A stretch of 64,000 bases of DNA from Paenibacillus sp. Soil750 (GTDB lineage: Bacteria; Bacillota; Bacilli; Paenibacillales; NBRC-103111), in contig NZ_LMSD01000012.1 in the NCBI RefSeq assembly GCF_001428045.1, positions 248,101 through 312,100 of the forward strand, in the 5' to 3' direction. Position numbers and translations under genes: made by a program. Shown here one piece after another: positions 1 to 9,611 of the stretch (position 1 is the stretch's first letter; every line of letters begins with the position of its first letter). Below the pieces are notes generated by a model that saw nothing but the letters and a program-made list of their open reading frames with translations, made no database searches and was not told the DNA's origin.

Positions 1-817
1 GGCTCTGCATGTCCTTCGTCAATATCTTGTCGGCCAGCTGAGCTGCGCCAGTTTCTGGACTATCAAAAGTGATCATTTGCGTTTTCACCGCTTTGATCTC
101 GGGTACCCACGTTTTGGCAACAATCGTTGGCGAGCCTTTGAGTCCAATCTTTGCCCGCTCCAAATCTGGAAAATCTGCCGTAGTCCATACTGTAGGCTTA
201 TATCTAGCCGCTCGAATCATGCCCGGCAAAGATGCTCGTCGCACTTTATTCAGTTCTTTTAGTGCTGTGATCAGTACTGGCATGCTTGTCTCAACCACTT
301 CAATGCCATCCTCCAGCAAACGATGAACGCGTACTTTGCGTTTTTCTTCATCGACCTTAACCACTTTATTGACATAGGTAAGTTGTTCCAAATCCAATCG
401 GCAGGCTACGCCTGGGCCAACTTGTCCGGTGTCACCATCTAACGTTTGTTTTCCACAAAATACGATATCCACCGGCCCCCACGTTTCCGCAATTTTGCGA
501 ATTGTTCGAGCAACAACGTACGAGGTCGCTAGCGTATCCGCTCCTGCAAACCCGCGATCCGTCACCAACACAGCATCATCAGCGCCTAAAGAAATACATT
601 CTTTAAGTCCTTTTTCAGCGGGTGGCGGTCCCATCGTGACAACTGTAATACGTGCACCTTGCTCATCTTTAATGCGCAATGCTTCTTCCAAACCATGCAT
701 ATCATAGAAATTCACAATACTTGGAACACCTTGACGAATGAGTGTATTATTCTTGGGATCAATGCGAATTTCTCTAGAATCCGGTACTTGTTTAATACAG
801 ACGACAATATGCAGCAT
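1..817 (-). CDS. etfB: Electron transfer flavoprotein beta subunit (FixA/EtfB), cut by the window edge
   Basis: The 272 visible residues read MLHIVVCIKQVPDS at the start and run off the left edge without a stop. EtfB pairs with EtfA to carry electrons from acyl-CoA or other dehydrogenases to the membrane quinone pool. Seen: the N-terminal nucleotide-binding fold, the GADDAVLVTD and CGKQTLDGDTGQVGP segments, and the C-terminal family region EVVETSMPVLITALKEL followed by RRASLPGMIRAARY. The start is fixed by AGGAGGG eight bases upstream. etfA would be expected just beyond position 1. The family is clear; which dehydrogenase it serves is not visible here. Confidence 0.88.
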   Translation of the reverse strand, partial: MLHIVVCIKQVPDSREIRIDPKNNTLIRQGVPSIVNFYDMHGLEEALRIKDEQGARITVVTMGPPPAEKGLKECISLGADDAVLVTDRGFAGADTLATSYVVARTIRKIAETWGPVDIVFCGKQTLDGDTGQVGPGVACRLDLEQLTYVNKVVKVDEEKRKVRVHRLLEDGIEVVETSMPVLITALKELNKVRRASLPGMIRAARYKPTVWTTADFPDLERAKIGLKGSPTIVAKTWVPEIKAVKTQMITFDSPETGAAQLADKILTKDMQS

Positions 818-863
818 CTCTGCACCCTCCTATTTCTGCGGGGAAGTGGCTTGCATGTTTACC

Positions 864-883
864 ACAGGCCTCGGAGGGCCTGT
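864..883 (-). promoter_or_regulatory. Hairpin in the 5' leader of etfB
   Basis: ACAGGCC and GGCCTGT form a 7-bp perfect stem around six bases, about 47 bases upstream of the etfB start. No T-run follows it, so it is not a normal terminator. It may be a leader structure or a protein site; no function is assigned. Confidence 0.3.
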
Positions 884-1032
884 CATCATTGTGAATTTTG
901 TCACGTAAATGTCGATGCGTAATCGCTTTCAGAGCAATTTATTGCCTTTCGAACAAGCATAAAGATAAGAATCTAACACAGTATATGCGCGAAGATAAGG
1001 AACTTGACTAAAGTCTTGAAAAAATTGAAATA

Positions 1033-1362
1033 CATGCTCATGCTCGACTGACTATTTCACTGCAAAGCATTTTCTGTGGTATCTACAAGGTAAAGTAAGC
1101 CCGTAACGACTTCCATTTAGCACAATATTGGGAAGTTCTTCTCAATCTGCATGCTCATGTTCGATAGACTATTTCACTGAAAGGCATTTTCTGTGGTATC
1201 TACAAGTGACATGAAGGTAATTCAATAACTCGCTAAAGTAAACTTAATTATTATTCTATTTCCGAAAAATCTAGCTCCCCCTCTTGCTCGAAAAGACATA
1301 CATCGTTCTTTCCAAAGGAGGCTTCTAGCTCCAATTATTTATTGTAGATACCACAGAAAATG
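1033..1362. repeat. 57-bp direct repeat pair plus an inverted partial copy (MITE-like)
   Basis: The segments 1033-1089 and 1150-1206 are near-identical 57-bp direct repeats, both beginning CATGCTCATG and ending GGTATCTACAAG, 117 bp apart. The last part returns inverted at 1342-1362 (TTGTAGATACCACAGAAAAT), so the interval is bounded by matching ends facing each other. The enclosed DNA has no credible gene; TCTAGCTCC also occurs twice inside (near 1268 and 1324). It may be a decayed non-autonomous element or a regulatory repeat. I see no target-site duplication. Confidence 0.6.
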
Positions 1363-1441
1363 GTTTCTCTCGATAAATTAGGGGAGGGGACACCGTGGGG
1401 TGCGTCTATTAGTTGCGTGAGATGAGCTAGGTTGAGTGGAT

Positions 1442-1596
1442 TATTTGGAGTATTGGGAGTGTTTGGAGTGTTTGGAGTGTTGGGAGTGCGTAGGTGCGCG
1501 GGGTGTGGGGCCCGTAGGGTACGTGGGGCCCGTAGGGTACGTGGGGCCCGTAGGGTACGTGGGGCCCGTAGGGTACGTGGGGTCCGTGGGATCCGT
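1442..1596. repeat. Minisatellite: 9-bp units followed by 18-bp units
   Basis: From about 1442 to 1486 there are five copies of a 9-bp unit (type TGTTTGGAG). From 1507 to 1578 there are four exact copies of an 18-bp unit (GGGGCCCGTAGGGTACGT), followed by a degenerate fifth copy to 1596. All units are multiples of three, so open frames run through them on the plus strand with glycine at every third residue. The first frame opens with TTG at 1432 and has no convincing ribosome site. It is very G-rich on the plus strand, unlike its surroundings. I regard it as non-coding. Confidence 0.8.
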
Positions 1597-1667
1597 GGAT
1601 TGGGTAAATCGAATCGGGTGAGTAATTAAGTTAGCTGCTATGTTTTGGATACGTTTTTGGTACAGAG

Positions 1668-1705
1668 AAAAAACTGCCCACTGGCTTTTCAGCCATGTGG
1701 ACAGT
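1668..1705 (-). terminator. Rho-independent terminator of the sulfur operon
   Basis: Read on the minus strand, the stem runs from ACTGTCCACATGGCT through a GAAA loop to AGCCAGTGGGCAGT and then a run of T. It lies just past the stop of the last operon gene at 1734. Confidence 0.85.
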
Positions 1706-1733
1706 CTACAGATACCTAGTGGTCAAATTTTAA

Positions 1734-3056
1734 CTACACATTCACCTTCGTGTATCGATTCGCAGGTACAGGTATGCCGAGGTTTCCACGAAGTGTATCT
1801 GCTTCATACTCGGTTCTATACAATCCGCGCTCCTGTAGAATTGGCACTACGTGATCAACGAAGTCATCCAAGCCTTTTGGCAATGCAGCGGCGATGATAA
1901 AACCATCTGCGGCATTTTCTTCGAACCATGCTTGCACGCGATCTGCCACATATTCAGGTGTGCCTGTGAATTCGTTACGAGGCGTAGCCACATTCAAAGC
2001 AACTTGGCGCAGCGTTAGGTTCTTCTCTTTGGCAGTTTGCTTAATTTTGTCAGTTCCGCTGCGGAAGCTATTGCTCCCGAAATCCCCCAGCTCTGGAAAT
2101 GGTTCATCCAACGGATATTGAGAGAAATCGTGATGTTCGAAGAATCGGCCTAGGTAATCCAACGCTTTGTCAATGGTAACGAGGTTCGCGACTTCTTGAT
2201 ATTTGCGCTCAGCTTCTTCTTCTGTAAGTCCGATTATCGGGGCTATGCCCGGTAGAATTACTACTTCATCCGGATTACGGCCTTCGGAGGCAGCTCTCTT
2301 TTTGATATCAGCATAGTAAGCTTTCGCTTCGTCAATCGACTCATGTCCTGCAAAAATCGCATCCGCGACTTTCGCAGCAAACGCTCGGCCATCCTCGGAA
2401 GCGCCTGCTTGGAATATGACCGGCTGTCCTTGTCTTGAACGAGCGATATTCAACGGCCCCTGGACGGAGAAATATTCACCTTTGTGGTTCAATGTATGGA
2501 GCTTGCTTGGGTCAAAAAACACACCGCTTTCCTTATCACGAACAAAAGCATCATCTTCCCACGAATCCCATAGTCCGCGTGTCACTTCCAAATATTCATT
2601 AGCGATCCGATAGCGCTCTGGATGAGATGGGTGCTCTGTTTTGCTATAGTTTTTCGCTGAACCTTCAAGTGGAGAGGTAACAACGTTCCAACCGGAACGT
2701 CCGTCACTGATCAAATCAATGGAAGCAAATTGACGGGCCACCGTGAATGGTTCACTGTATGACGTCGATAATGTTCCCACCAGTCCAATGTGCGAGGTGA
2801 CCGAGGCTAACGCTGAAAGAATGGTAATGGGTTCGAATCGATTTAGGAAATGCGGGATCGATTTCTCTGTAATATATAAGCCATCTGCGATAAATACAAG
2901 ATCGAATTTACCGGATTCGGCTTTCTGTGCTTGTTGTTTATAAAAGCCAAAATTCACACTGGCATCTGTAATCGCCTCAGGATGTCTCCAGCCTGACACA
3001 TGACCACCTACGCCGTGAATGATGGCACCTAATTTGATTTGCTTTTGTTTCGTCAT
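1734..3056 (-). CDS. NtaA/DmoA-family FMN-dependent monooxygenase (YtnJ/CmoJ or YxeK type)
   Basis: This 440-residue protein has the usual length of the nitrilotriacetate/dimethylsulfide/pristinamycin monooxygenase branch of luciferase-like enzymes. Those use reduced FMN and O2 to cleave C-N or C-S bonds. Seen: [62 protein letters not shown] and [10 protein letters not shown], all in family order. It is the last gene of the operon, 16 bases after the GNAT gene, and is followed by a terminator. By analogy with Bacillus ytm/yxe operons it probably oxidises an N-acetylated S-substituted cysteine. Its substrate is inferred from context only. It starts at an ATG with an AGGACGGAG-type ribosome site. 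Confidence 0.9.
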   Translation of the reverse strand: MTKQKQIKLGAIIHGVGGHVSGWRHPEAITDASVNFGFYKQQAQKAESGKFDLVFIADGLYITEKSIPHFLNRFEPITILSALASVTSHIGLVGTLSTSYSEPFTVARQFASIDLISDGRSGWNVVTSPLEGSAKNYSKTEHPSHPERYRIANEYLEVTRGLWDSWEDDAFVRDKESGVFFDPSKLHTLNHKGEYFSVQGPLNIARSRQGQPVIFQAGASEDGRAFAAKVADAIFAGHESIDEAKAYYADIKKRAASEGRNPDEVVILPGIAPIIGLTEEEAERKYQEVANLVTIDKALDYLGRFFEHHDFSQYPLDEPFPELGDFGSNSFRSGTDKIKQTAKEKNLTLRQVALNVATPRNEFTGTPEYVADRVQAWFEENAADGFIIAAALPKGLDDFVDHVVPILQERGLYRTEYEADTLRGNLGIPVPANRYTKVNV

Positions 3057-3072
3057 CGTTCTCTCCGTCCTT

Positions 3073-3603
3073 TCACAATATCGCTGCAGTCTGTATGTGT
3101 AACCGATAGCTTTTCACGAGTATTTCACCTTTTTGAATATCCTTGTCATAAGCGCGTTCGAAGCCCAATCGTTCATAAAGCTTCACAGCGGACTCCATCA
3201 TATCCGAGGTGTGCAAATGAAGTGTAGCAGCACCTAACTCGGCAGCGCGTCTTACATTTTCTTTAATCAATGCGGTAGCGATTCCCTTGCCTCTGGCACT
3301 TGGCGAAACCGCTAGTAAACGAAGGATAGGTGACTCAATCTCAAGCTCTGGCGCGCCGTAAGCGGCTTCGGAGGATAGGAACAACTGAGAGCTACCCACA
3401 ACTTCATCGTCAATTAGTGCAATAATCCGCGCGATGGGCTTACTACTATCCACAGATGCGATAATATTTTCTTTATATTGATCCCAGCCTTCTGGAGGCA
3501 GTACTTCCCGATATTGACCATAGGCATCTTCTAGAACTTTTCGAATCGCTTCGCGGTCACCCTCATTGGCTTCCCGAATGTGAATCTCTTTTGCATCCGC
3601 CAT
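3073..3603 (-). CDS. GNAT N-acetyltransferase (YtmI/SnaA-like by context)
   Basis: This 176-residue GNAT protein has the acetyl-CoA motif [20 protein letters not shown] near residue 93 and the C-terminal [12 protein letters not shown]. In the Bacillus S-methylcysteine/S-succinocysteine pathway such an enzyme acetylates the amino group of the modified cysteine before oxidation, and that role fits here. It lies between the DinB gene (12-base gap upstream) and the NtaA-type monooxygenase. The start is supported by GGAGGG at good spacing. The family is certain; the substrate is inferred. Confidence 0.85.
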   Translation of the reverse strand: MADAKEIHIREANEGDREAIRKVLEDAYGQYREVLPPEGWDQYKENIIASVDSSKPIARIIALIDDEVVGSSQLFLSSEAAYGAPELEIESPILRLLAVSPSARGKGIATALIKENVRRAAELGAATLHLHTSDMMESAVKLYERLGFERAYDKDIQKGEILVKSYRLHIQTAAIL

Positions 3604-3615
3604 ACCGAATCCCTC

Positions 3616-4092
3616 CTATACGTGCGCTTCCAACGCATTCTTGATTCGTGCAATTTGTGCTAAATGAACCTGCACATGTGCGATAAAGGAGTTAACAACA
3701 TCTTTAAGTGTAAGTGTTTGTCCTTTGAAATTTACGCCTGTTTTCTCCCAATCATCGGGTGATAATCGTCCAAATAGCTCATGGTTATACACGAGTAATG
3801 ACTGAAATAAAACTAAAATATCGGACGCTAAACCTTCATTGGCTTTGGCGCTGCTGACCCATGGATCTTGATCAAAAGCTGGCAATATGGCTGATGAGCC
3901 AGAAATAATAGCACGGATTCGGAAGGAAACGACAATGTTATGGTCGGCCAAATGGGACAGAACCTCTGTTACACTCCATTTATCCAGCGCTGGCTTCCAA
4001 ACTAATTGCTCTTCGCTCAGTCCCTGGATCGCTTCCTGAAGTTGTTGATGGGTATGCAAATAGAGGGATAAGTCAGGAATTGTTGTACTCAT
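3616..4092 (-). CDS. DinB-superfamily protein (possible thiol S-transferase)
   Basis: This 158-residue four-helix protein shows the DinB/YfiT metal-site pattern: LSHLADHN in the second helix and HVQVHLAQI near the C-terminus, giving three or more candidate histidine ligands. Members include bacillithiol- and mycothiol-dependent S-transferases. Its ATG overlaps the TGA of the preceding amidohydrolase gene (ATGA), so the two are translationally coupled. A DinB protein is not, as far as I recall, a standard member of Bacillus ytm/yxe operons. It may be a thiol transferase handling bacillithiol adducts of the same substrates. Function is inferred. Confidence 0.8.
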   Translation of the reverse strand: MSTTIPDLSLYLHTHQQLQEAIQGLSEEQLVWKPALDKWSVTEVLSHLADHNIVVSFRIRAIISGSSAILPAFDQDPWVSSAKANEGLASDILVLFQSLLVYNHELFGRLSPDDWEKTGVNFKGQTLTLKDVVNSFIAHVQVHLAQIARIKNALEAHV

Positions 4093-5276
4093 ATGGATAC
4101 CTCCAAAGGTTCGTCAGATGATAGGTCTTCTAAGGCTTTCTGAGCTATAATAGCAAAATATCGCGCACTAATCGGCAAAGCTCGTTCGTCAATATCAAAA
4201 GCAGGATGATGCCACTCTTGCGGGCCTGATGTACCCATGAATACGAAAACTCCGGGAATTTTCTTCTGGTAGAAAGCAAAATCCTCGCCTGCTGGTGACG
4301 GCACAGGTGTAATGACATTCAAACCAGCTTGTTCTGCAGCTTCTTTCGCCAACAGCGCTAATTGCTTATCATTGAACACAGATGGTGGTCCTTTGATCCA
4401 CCGAACAGCAGCCTTCGTCCCATAAGCAGCGGCAACACCATGCACAACCTGCTCCAATCGCTCGATAACAAGTGTTCGGACATTCTCATCAAATGTGCGC
4501 AATGTGCCATCTAGTATGGCTTTATCAGGAATGACATTCCATGCTGTTCCGCTATGGATGCGTGTCACACTAATGACTGCACTCTGCAACGAACTAACAT
4601 TGCGGCTAACGATAGATTGCAGTGCCGTGATGATATGCGCTCCAGTTACAATGGGATCGATCCCCGCTTCAGGAACAGCCGCATGTGTGCCAAGTCCTTC
4701 GACTTCGATCACGAATCCGTCCGCCGCCGCCATCAGAGGCCCATCTTTGATCCCTATCGTTCCGACAGGAAGATCAGGCTTGTTATGCATGCCATAAATC
4801 GCGCGAACCCCTTCAAGTGCGCCGCTGTTTATCACCTGCTCCGCACCTTGCGCCTTCTCCTCAGCTGGTTGAAAAATAAATCGAACTGTTCCCTTTAGCT
4901 CATTTTCCTGCTGTTTGAGCAAGATCGCAGCGCCAAGCACAGCAGCTGTATGAAAATCATGACCGCAAGCATGCATCTTCCCTGCAACCTGCGACGCATA
5001 AGGAAGCCCTGTAGCTTCTTGAATCGGAAGGGCATCAATATCAGCCCGTATGGCAATAATTGGCCCTTTCTGCAAGCCTCCGACCTCTGCAATAAGACCC
5101 GTTTTTAGCTGGAAATCGGCAATACGAATCCCCGCTTCCGTGAGCCAACCATGAATCGCAGCAGTTGTTTGAATTTCCTCATGCGACAATTCAGGATGCT
5201 GATGTAAATGACGTCGAATATTCACCAACTTCTGTGCCAAATCCGATGACGTCTGCTGGAAAGTTATTGCACTCAT
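4089..5276 (-). CDS. M20-family amidohydrolase/N-acyl amino acid deacylase (YtnL/YxeP type)
   Basis: This 395-residue enzyme belongs to the M20D aminoacylase group and probably hydrolyses the N-acetyl group from a cysteine derivative to release the free amino acid. Seen: RRHLHQHPELSHEE at the N-terminus, AIRADIDALP, the metal motif KMHACGHDFHTA around residue 107, QPAEEKAQGAEQ, and GEDFAFYQKKIPGVFVFMG. The dimerisation-domain segment GTHAAVPEAGIDPI is in place. AGGAGG precedes the ATG by eight bases. Deacetylation would be the last step of the acetylate-oxidise-deacetylate route suggested by its neighbours. Confidence 0.92.
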   Translation of the reverse strand: MSAITFQQTSSDLAQKLVNIRRHLHQHPELSHEEIQTTAAIHGWLTEAGIRIADFQLKTGLIAEVGGLQKGPIIAIRADIDALPIQEATGLPYASQVAGKMHACGHDFHTAAVLGAAILLKQQENELKGTVRFIFQPAEEKAQGAEQVINSGALEGVRAIYGMHNKPDLPVGTIGIKDGPLMAAADGFVIEVEGLGTHAAVPEAGIDPIVTGAHIITALQSIVSRNVSSLQSAVISVTRIHSGTAWNVIPDKAILDGTLRTFDENVRTLVIERLEQVVHGVAAAYGTKAAVRWIKGPPSVFNDKQLALLAKEAAEQAGLNVITPVPSPAGEDFAFYQKKIPGVFVFMGTSGPQEWHHPAFDIDERALPISARYFAIIAQKALEDLSSDEPLEVSI

Positions 5277-5296
5277 TTCACATGCCTCCTTCGGGC

Positions 5297-6307
5297 CTAC
5301 ACTAACAATTCCGCGAATGCTTCACTCAGCAGTTCAAAGGAACGCAGGCGTTTGCTAAAATCTTTCACAGATGTCGTTACGATAAATTCATCGATATTAT
5401 ATTTCTGCTGAATCTCGATCAGCTTTTGGCGTACAGTCTCTTTCGTACCCTTCGTAATTTCCGCTTGCTTCTCTTCAACCGTAAATTTGGCCTGTGTTTG
5501 GCGGCCATATTCTTCCGCTTGCTCAAGCGTTCCGACAGTTAACGTCTTGCCGTTTTCCAAATGAATTTTGACATTCTTGTATTCGCCTGCAAGCTCAATA
5601 GCTTCTTCTTCCGTATCTGCTACGATTAGTGAGAGTGCCAAGAGAAGCTTAGGTTGTGTGCCTTTATCCGTATTAAAATGTTGATGATAAGCTTCAAATG
5701 CCGCTTCTGCAATCGCATGATCTCCATTAATGAATTGGGCAAAAACATATGGTAAACCAGCCTCAGCAGCCGATTGCGCGCTCGCTGCACTTGCTCCGAG
5801 GATATAAATCTCCACAGGCACACTTGGAATTGGAGAGACTTTCAATCCCTTCAAGGGATGCTCATCATGCAGTTGATTTTTCACAAATTGTTGTAAATCC
5901 TCTAACTTCTCCGTCAAAGTAGCTGCTTCGGTAATTCCTTGCTGCAACGCTTTCGTTGAACGAGGTAAGCCGCCAGGTGCGCGACCAATGCCGAGATCTA
6001 CCCTGTCTGGTGCTAAAGAAGCTAGCACATTGAAGTTCTCTGCCACCTTATAAGGGCTGTAGTGCTGCAGCATGATGCCGCCGGAGCCAATGCGAATGCG
6101 CTCTGTTTTGGCCAGTAAATGTGAAATTAAAACCTCGGGTGAAGAACCCGCTACTTGCTCGGAATCGTGATGCTCGGATACCCAGAATCGGTTATAAGAG
6201 AGCGACTCTGCCTTCTGTACAAGCTCAATCGTATGCTGAAAAGCGTCATAAGCCGTTTCGCCTGGAAATACGACACTTTGATCTAAAATGCTCAATTTAA
6301 TCCCCAT
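5297..6307 (-). CDS. Luciferase-like flavin-dependent monooxygenase (YtmO/CmoO type)
   Basis: Members of this group resemble bacterial luciferase and need FMNH2 from a reductase. Seen: KLSILDQSVVFPGETAYDAF at the start, RFWVSEHHDSEQVAGSSPEV, IRIGSGGIMLQHYSPYKVAE, and DLGIGRAPGGLPRSTKAL. I chose ATG 6307 (MGIKLSIL, 336 residues) because GGAG lies nine bases upstream and the family normally begins this way; an upstream in-frame ATG at 6328 has no ribosome site. Two different flavin monooxygenases in one operon match the Bacillus ytm operon (YtmO plus YtnJ). No flavin reductase gene is present in the window. Confidence 0.9.
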   Translation of the reverse strand: MGIKLSILDQSVVFPGETAYDAFQHTIELVQKAESLSYNRFWVSEHHDSEQVAGSSPEVLISHLLAKTERIRIGSGGIMLQHYSPYKVAENFNVLASLAPDRVDLGIGRAPGGLPRSTKALQQGITEAATLTEKLEDLQQFVKNQLHDEHPLKGLKVSPIPSVPVEIYILGASAASAQSAAEAGLPYVFAQFINGDHAIAEAAFEAYHQHFNTDKGTQPKLLLALSLIVADTEEEAIELAGEYKNVKIHLENGKTLTVGTLEQAEEYGRQTQAKFTVEEKQAEITKGTKETVRQKLIEIQQKYNIDEFIVTTSVKDFSKRLRSFELLSEAFAELLV

Positions 6308-6341
6308 GTTCATACACTCCGTTTCCATAACTGAGTTGATG

Positions 6342-7094
6342 CTAGATGTTGTAGCTCCATTCAGGCGTAATACGCTTCAGGAATTGTTTCGTCCGCTCTT
6401 CTTTGGCATTGCTGAAAATATCCCTCGGTTTGCCTTCCTCCACAATGACACCTTCATCCATAAAGACCACATGATTAGCCACTTCTCGGGCAAAGCCCAT
6501 TTCATGGGTGACGATAATCATCGTGATACCTTCCTTCGCAATCTTCTGGATCACATCCAGCACTTCACCAACAAGTTCAGGATCGAGTGCGGATGTCGGT
6601 TCATCGAATAAAATGACTTCAGGATTCAGAGCCAGCGCACGGGCAATTCCAACACGTTGCTGCTGTCCACCGGACAGTTGGCTTGGATAGGCGTCTAACT
6701 TGCTTCCCAACCCCACTTTCTCCAGCACTTTTACGCTAGTTTCTCTTGCCGTAACTTTCGATTGCTTTTGAACAATCACAAGGCCTTCCATAACGTTTTC
6801 GAGGACCGTTTTATGCTTGAACAAATTGTAATGCTGGAACACCATCGCTGTTTTTTGCCTGAGTGCATGAATCTCACCTTTGCTGGGGCGCTTGCAATTC
6901 ACGGTGAAATCCCCGATCGTCACTTCACCGAGACTCGGCTTTTCCAAATAGTTCAAGCAACGGAGCAACGTTGTTTTACCTGAACCGCTGGGGCCAAGAA
7001 TACAGACGACTTCTCCTTTTTGCACGGTAAGGTTGATTCCTTTCAGCACGTCGTTTTTACCAAACGATTTGGTGATATTCGTCAGTTGAATCAT
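6342..7094 (-). CDS. Polar amino acid (cystine-type) ABC importer, ATP-binding subunit
   Basis: A 250-residue ATPase of the HisP/GlnQ/TcyN type that energises uptake by the two permeases upstream. Seen: Walker [13 protein letters not shown] near residue 35, Q-loop [17 protein letters not shown], signature [15 protein letters not shown], Walker [13 protein letters not shown] and the H-loop VTHEMGFA. Its ATG overlaps the stop of the preceding permease gene by four bases. It is closest in make-up to TcyN, but sequence alone does not prove cystine as substrate. Confidence 0.93.
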   Translation of the reverse strand: MIQLTNITKSFGKNDVLKGINLTVQKGEVVCILGPSGSGKTTLLRCLNYLEKPSLGEVTIGDFTVNCKRPSKGEIHALRQKTAMVFQHYNLFKHKTVLENVMEGLVIVQKQSKVTARETSVKVLEKVGLGSKLDAYPSQLSGGQQQRVGIARALALNPEVILFDEPTSALDPELVGEVLDVIQKIAKEGITMIIVTHEMGFAREVANHVVFMDEGVIVEEGKPRDIFSNAKEERTKQFLKRITPEWSYNI

Positions 7095-7801
7095 GACACG
7101 CCACCTCGGTTATACAGATTGATTCGTTTCTCTAGTAAGCCTGTGGCTCGTTCAATCAAGAAGGTGATACCCCAGAACAGTAAGGCTGCTGCAATATAAG
7201 CTTCGAAAAATTTCCAATTCGTCGTTGCGACAATTTGTGCTTTGGCGTTGATTTCCACTACAGATACGGTAAAGGCCAGTGTAGAACCGTGCAGCATGCC
7301 AATTAGCGTATTGGATAAGTTCGGTAAACTTACGGCTAATGCTTGTGGCAAAATAATACGACGTAATGCCTGTGTCGTCGTCATCCCGATCGAATAAGCA
7401 GCTTCCATTTGCCCCCGATTAATCGCCACGATGCCTGATCTGACGACCTCCGAAAGGTAAGCGCCAGCGGTAATCGAGAAAGAGAGAAAGGCAAAGCCGA
7501 TCATGGGTATAGACACTGAGCGGAAGCTCCAACCGAAAGCAACCGCAATCGAGTCAATGATCATTGGCAATCCGAAATAGATAAGAAGCAGATGCATAAG
7601 CATCGGTGTACCGCGAACAAACGTCACGTAAGCTGTTGCGAGATAATGAATAAAAGGCACGCGGTATAGTCGGATTAAAGCTACGGAAGCACCTATTAAG
7701 AATCCAAAAAAGACAGAAACTACGGTAATAATCAGTGTAGTAGGCAGTGCAGAAAGCAATTGAACAAAAGCCGTCCATATGAATCCAGGGTCGATACTCA
7801 T
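7091..7801 (-). CDS. Polar amino acid ABC importer, permease subunit 2 (TcyM-like)
   Basis: A 236-residue membrane protein with about five helices and the HisM-type family pattern: [40 protein letters not shown], and the EAA loop [25 protein letters not shown]. It overlaps both neighbours by four bases, so the whole transporter is translationally coupled. With the next permease it should form the heterodimeric channel. Confidence 0.92.
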   Translation of the reverse strand: MSIDPGFIWTAFVQLLSALPTTLIITVVSVFFGFLIGASVALIRLYRVPFIHYLATAYVTFVRGTPMLMHLLLIYFGLPMIIDSIAVAFGWSFRSVSIPMIGFAFLSFSITAGAYLSEVVRSGIVAINRGQMEAAYSIGMTTTQALRRIILPQALAVSLPNLSNTLIGMLHGSTLAFTVSVVEINAKAQIVATTNWKFFEAYIAAALLFWGITFLIERATGLLEKRINLYNRGGVS

Positions 7802-8574
7802 GCTTGGAAGCCCCCTTTATCCGGCTGCGAGGACCATACACCTTTGAACCATCGGCGTGATAATGGTTGACGTTCTTCTGTCACAAGCGGTTGCTCGTGT
7901 AGGAGCATGCGTTTCTCGATGTACATAAATAGCTTTTCCAGTCCAAAGCAGATGACGAAATAGATGATGGATAAGGAAATGTACGTTTCCATAAAATGCT
8001 GTGTTGCCGCTCCGAGCGTTTGTGCTTTCCCCATCAATTCCATGGCACCAAGCGAGAAGGCCAATGAGGTATCCTTTAAGTTGGCAATAAGCAGGTTCGT
8101 AAAGTTGGGCAGCGAAATCGCAAGTGCTTGCGGCATAATAATGCGGGTAAAAGCTTGATAGCCCGTCATGCCTACAGAGTAGGCGGCTTCTACTTGCCCT
8201 TTGTCTACGGCTTTTACCGCTGCACGGATGACCTCAGAAATATAAGCGCCAGAGTGTAAAGCAAATGTGAGAATAACAAATGATAAGACAGGGGCTTTGG
8301 AGACATCCACATGGATGGCCTTCAGCAGTTCAGGTAAACCATAATAGATCAGAAATAACTGAATCAGAATTGGTGTTCCGCGAAAAAAGGAAACATAGAT
8401 CTGTGATAACCTTTGCACAACTGGTATTTGATAAAGCCGGGGCAATGCAATGAGAAATCCAAAGACGATCCCGAGCACCATCGAACAAACAACTATGAAT
8501 AAGCTGATATGAATGTAGTTCAGTAATTTGGGCAGAAAATCAAATACATAGGTGATATCGAATTGGGTTGCCAT
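7798..8574 (-). CDS. Polar amino acid ABC importer, permease subunit 1 (TcyL-like)
   Basis: This permease is paralogous to its neighbour, with YVSFFRGTPILIQLFLIYYG and the EAA loop GQVEAAYSVGMTGYQAFTRI. I chose ATG 8574 (MATQFDITYVF, 258 residues) because AGGTGAG lies nine bases upstream, while the in-frame ATG at 8595 has no ribosome site. The basic C-terminal tail after the last helix is longer than in subunit 2. It follows the binding-protein gene by about 40 bases. Confidence 0.9.
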   Translation of the reverse strand: MATQFDITYVFDFLPKLLNYIHISLFIVVCSMVLGIVFGFLIALPRLYQIPVVQRLSQIYVSFFRGTPILIQLFLIYYGLPELLKAIHVDVSKAPVLSFVILTFALHSGAYISEVIRAAVKAVDKGQVEAAYSVGMTGYQAFTRIIMPQALAISLPNFTNLLIANLKDTSLAFSLGAMELMGKAQTLGAATQHFMETYISLSIIYFVICFGLEKLFMYIEKRMLLHEQPLVTEERQPLSRRWFKGVWSSQPDKGGFQA

Positions 8575-8614
8575 GATGGTGATCTCACCTTTCATAAAGT
8601 CATGACATGCTTAT

Positions 8615-9496
8615 TTATTTGCTATCTTCTTTTTTCGTAAAGTCTCCGCCTAACCACTGCGTACTCAACTTCGATAGTGTGCCATCTGCTTTGACAGCTT
8701 TTAGAGCGACGTCAATTTTGTCCGCAAGCTCTTGTCCGTCTTTATCATTTTTGCGGAATAAGAAACGCACTTCAGCTTCTTCAATAATCGGGCCAACTAC
8801 TTTTAATTTACTTTGCGGATCTACGAGTGGAAGTAAGAAATCCGCTCCAAGTGCTCCATCAGCACGTCCTGTTGTAAGCTGGGTGACCAAGTCGTTGGCT
8901 GCGCCACTCTGATAGACAATTTTGATCGCATTATCATTGGCTTTGTTATAGTTCTCCAGCAATGTGGCCTCTGCACTTGTAGCCGTCGTTAATGCTTTCT
9001 TGCCTTTCAAATCATCGATCGTTTTCACAGTTGTGTTATCTTTGGCTACAATGACTTTGGTTTTCCAATACGCATAGGGCTCGTTATTGAACAAATATTT
9101 CTGCTCACGCTCTTTGTTCTTCTCAATTTCATGTGCAACAAAATCAATTTTGTTCGTTTCTAAGCTAAGCAGTAAGTTGGCGAAGTCCATCGTTTTAAAC
9201 TCGAACTCATATTCGGGCAACCGCTTATCAATCTCTTTCACTAATTCAATATCGTATCCTGTTAGTTTTCCGTCCTTATCCAGAAAGGCTACGTTCGGGA
9301 ATTGTGTCCCTGTGCCAACGATGATTTTCTTTACTTTCACAGGTGCAGCCGTTGCAGCCCCAGTGGCTACTGGCACTTTTGATGCATCAGCAGCAGCTTT
9401 AGGAGAAGCATTCGTTGTCTCGCTTTTCGCACCGCAGCCTGCCGCTACCAAAGTTAATGCTAATGTTGTTACCGTAAGTGTTGTGAATTTTCTCAT
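8615..9496 (-). CDS. Amino acid-binding lipoprotein of the ABC importer (TcyJ/TcyK-like)
   Basis: A 293-residue family 3 solute-binding protein. The lipobox LVAAGC at residues 16-21 marks it for lipid anchoring outside the membrane. Seen: VGTGTQFPNVAFLDKDGKLT GYDIELVKEI, the family region for ligand binding near residue 65, and FVAHEIEKNKEREQKYLFN. It begins the operon, with a GGAGGGG ribosome site. Binding-protein genes of this sort in ytm-type operons recognise cystine and related sulfur amino acids; here that is inferred from the enzymes downstream. Confidence 0.92.
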   Translation of the reverse strand: MRKFTTLTVTTLALTLVAAGCGAKSETTNASPKAAADASKVPVATGAATAAPVKVKKIIVGTGTQFPNVAFLDKDGKLTGYDIELVKEIDKRLPEYEFEFKTMDFANLLLSLETNKIDFVAHEIEKNKEREQKYLFNNEPYAYWKTKVIVAKDNTTVKTIDDLKGKKALTTATSAEATLLENYNKANDNAIKIVYQSGAANDLVTQLTTGRADGALGADFLLPLVDPQSKLKVVGPIIEEAEVRFLFRKNDKDGQELADKIDVALKAVKADGTLSKLSTQWLGGDFTKKEDSK

Positions 9497-9611
9497 TGTG
9501 AACCCCTCCGAATTTTCTTTTTATTAATCCTTATAATTCCTACTTGTTTTGTATGAATTATTGTTATGCCTTTAATTTATCATCAAGTTGTCGAACTGGA
9601 TAATAGAGTTT

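Noticed and set aside
1432-1629. Small glycine-rich gene(s) on the plus strand
   Set aside because: Two overlapping frames stay open only because the repeat units are multiples of three; there is no good ribosome site.
9087-9527. 146-codon plus-strand frame
   Set aside because: It lies entirely antisense to the well-supported binding-protein gene and mirrors its low-complexity lipoprotein linker.
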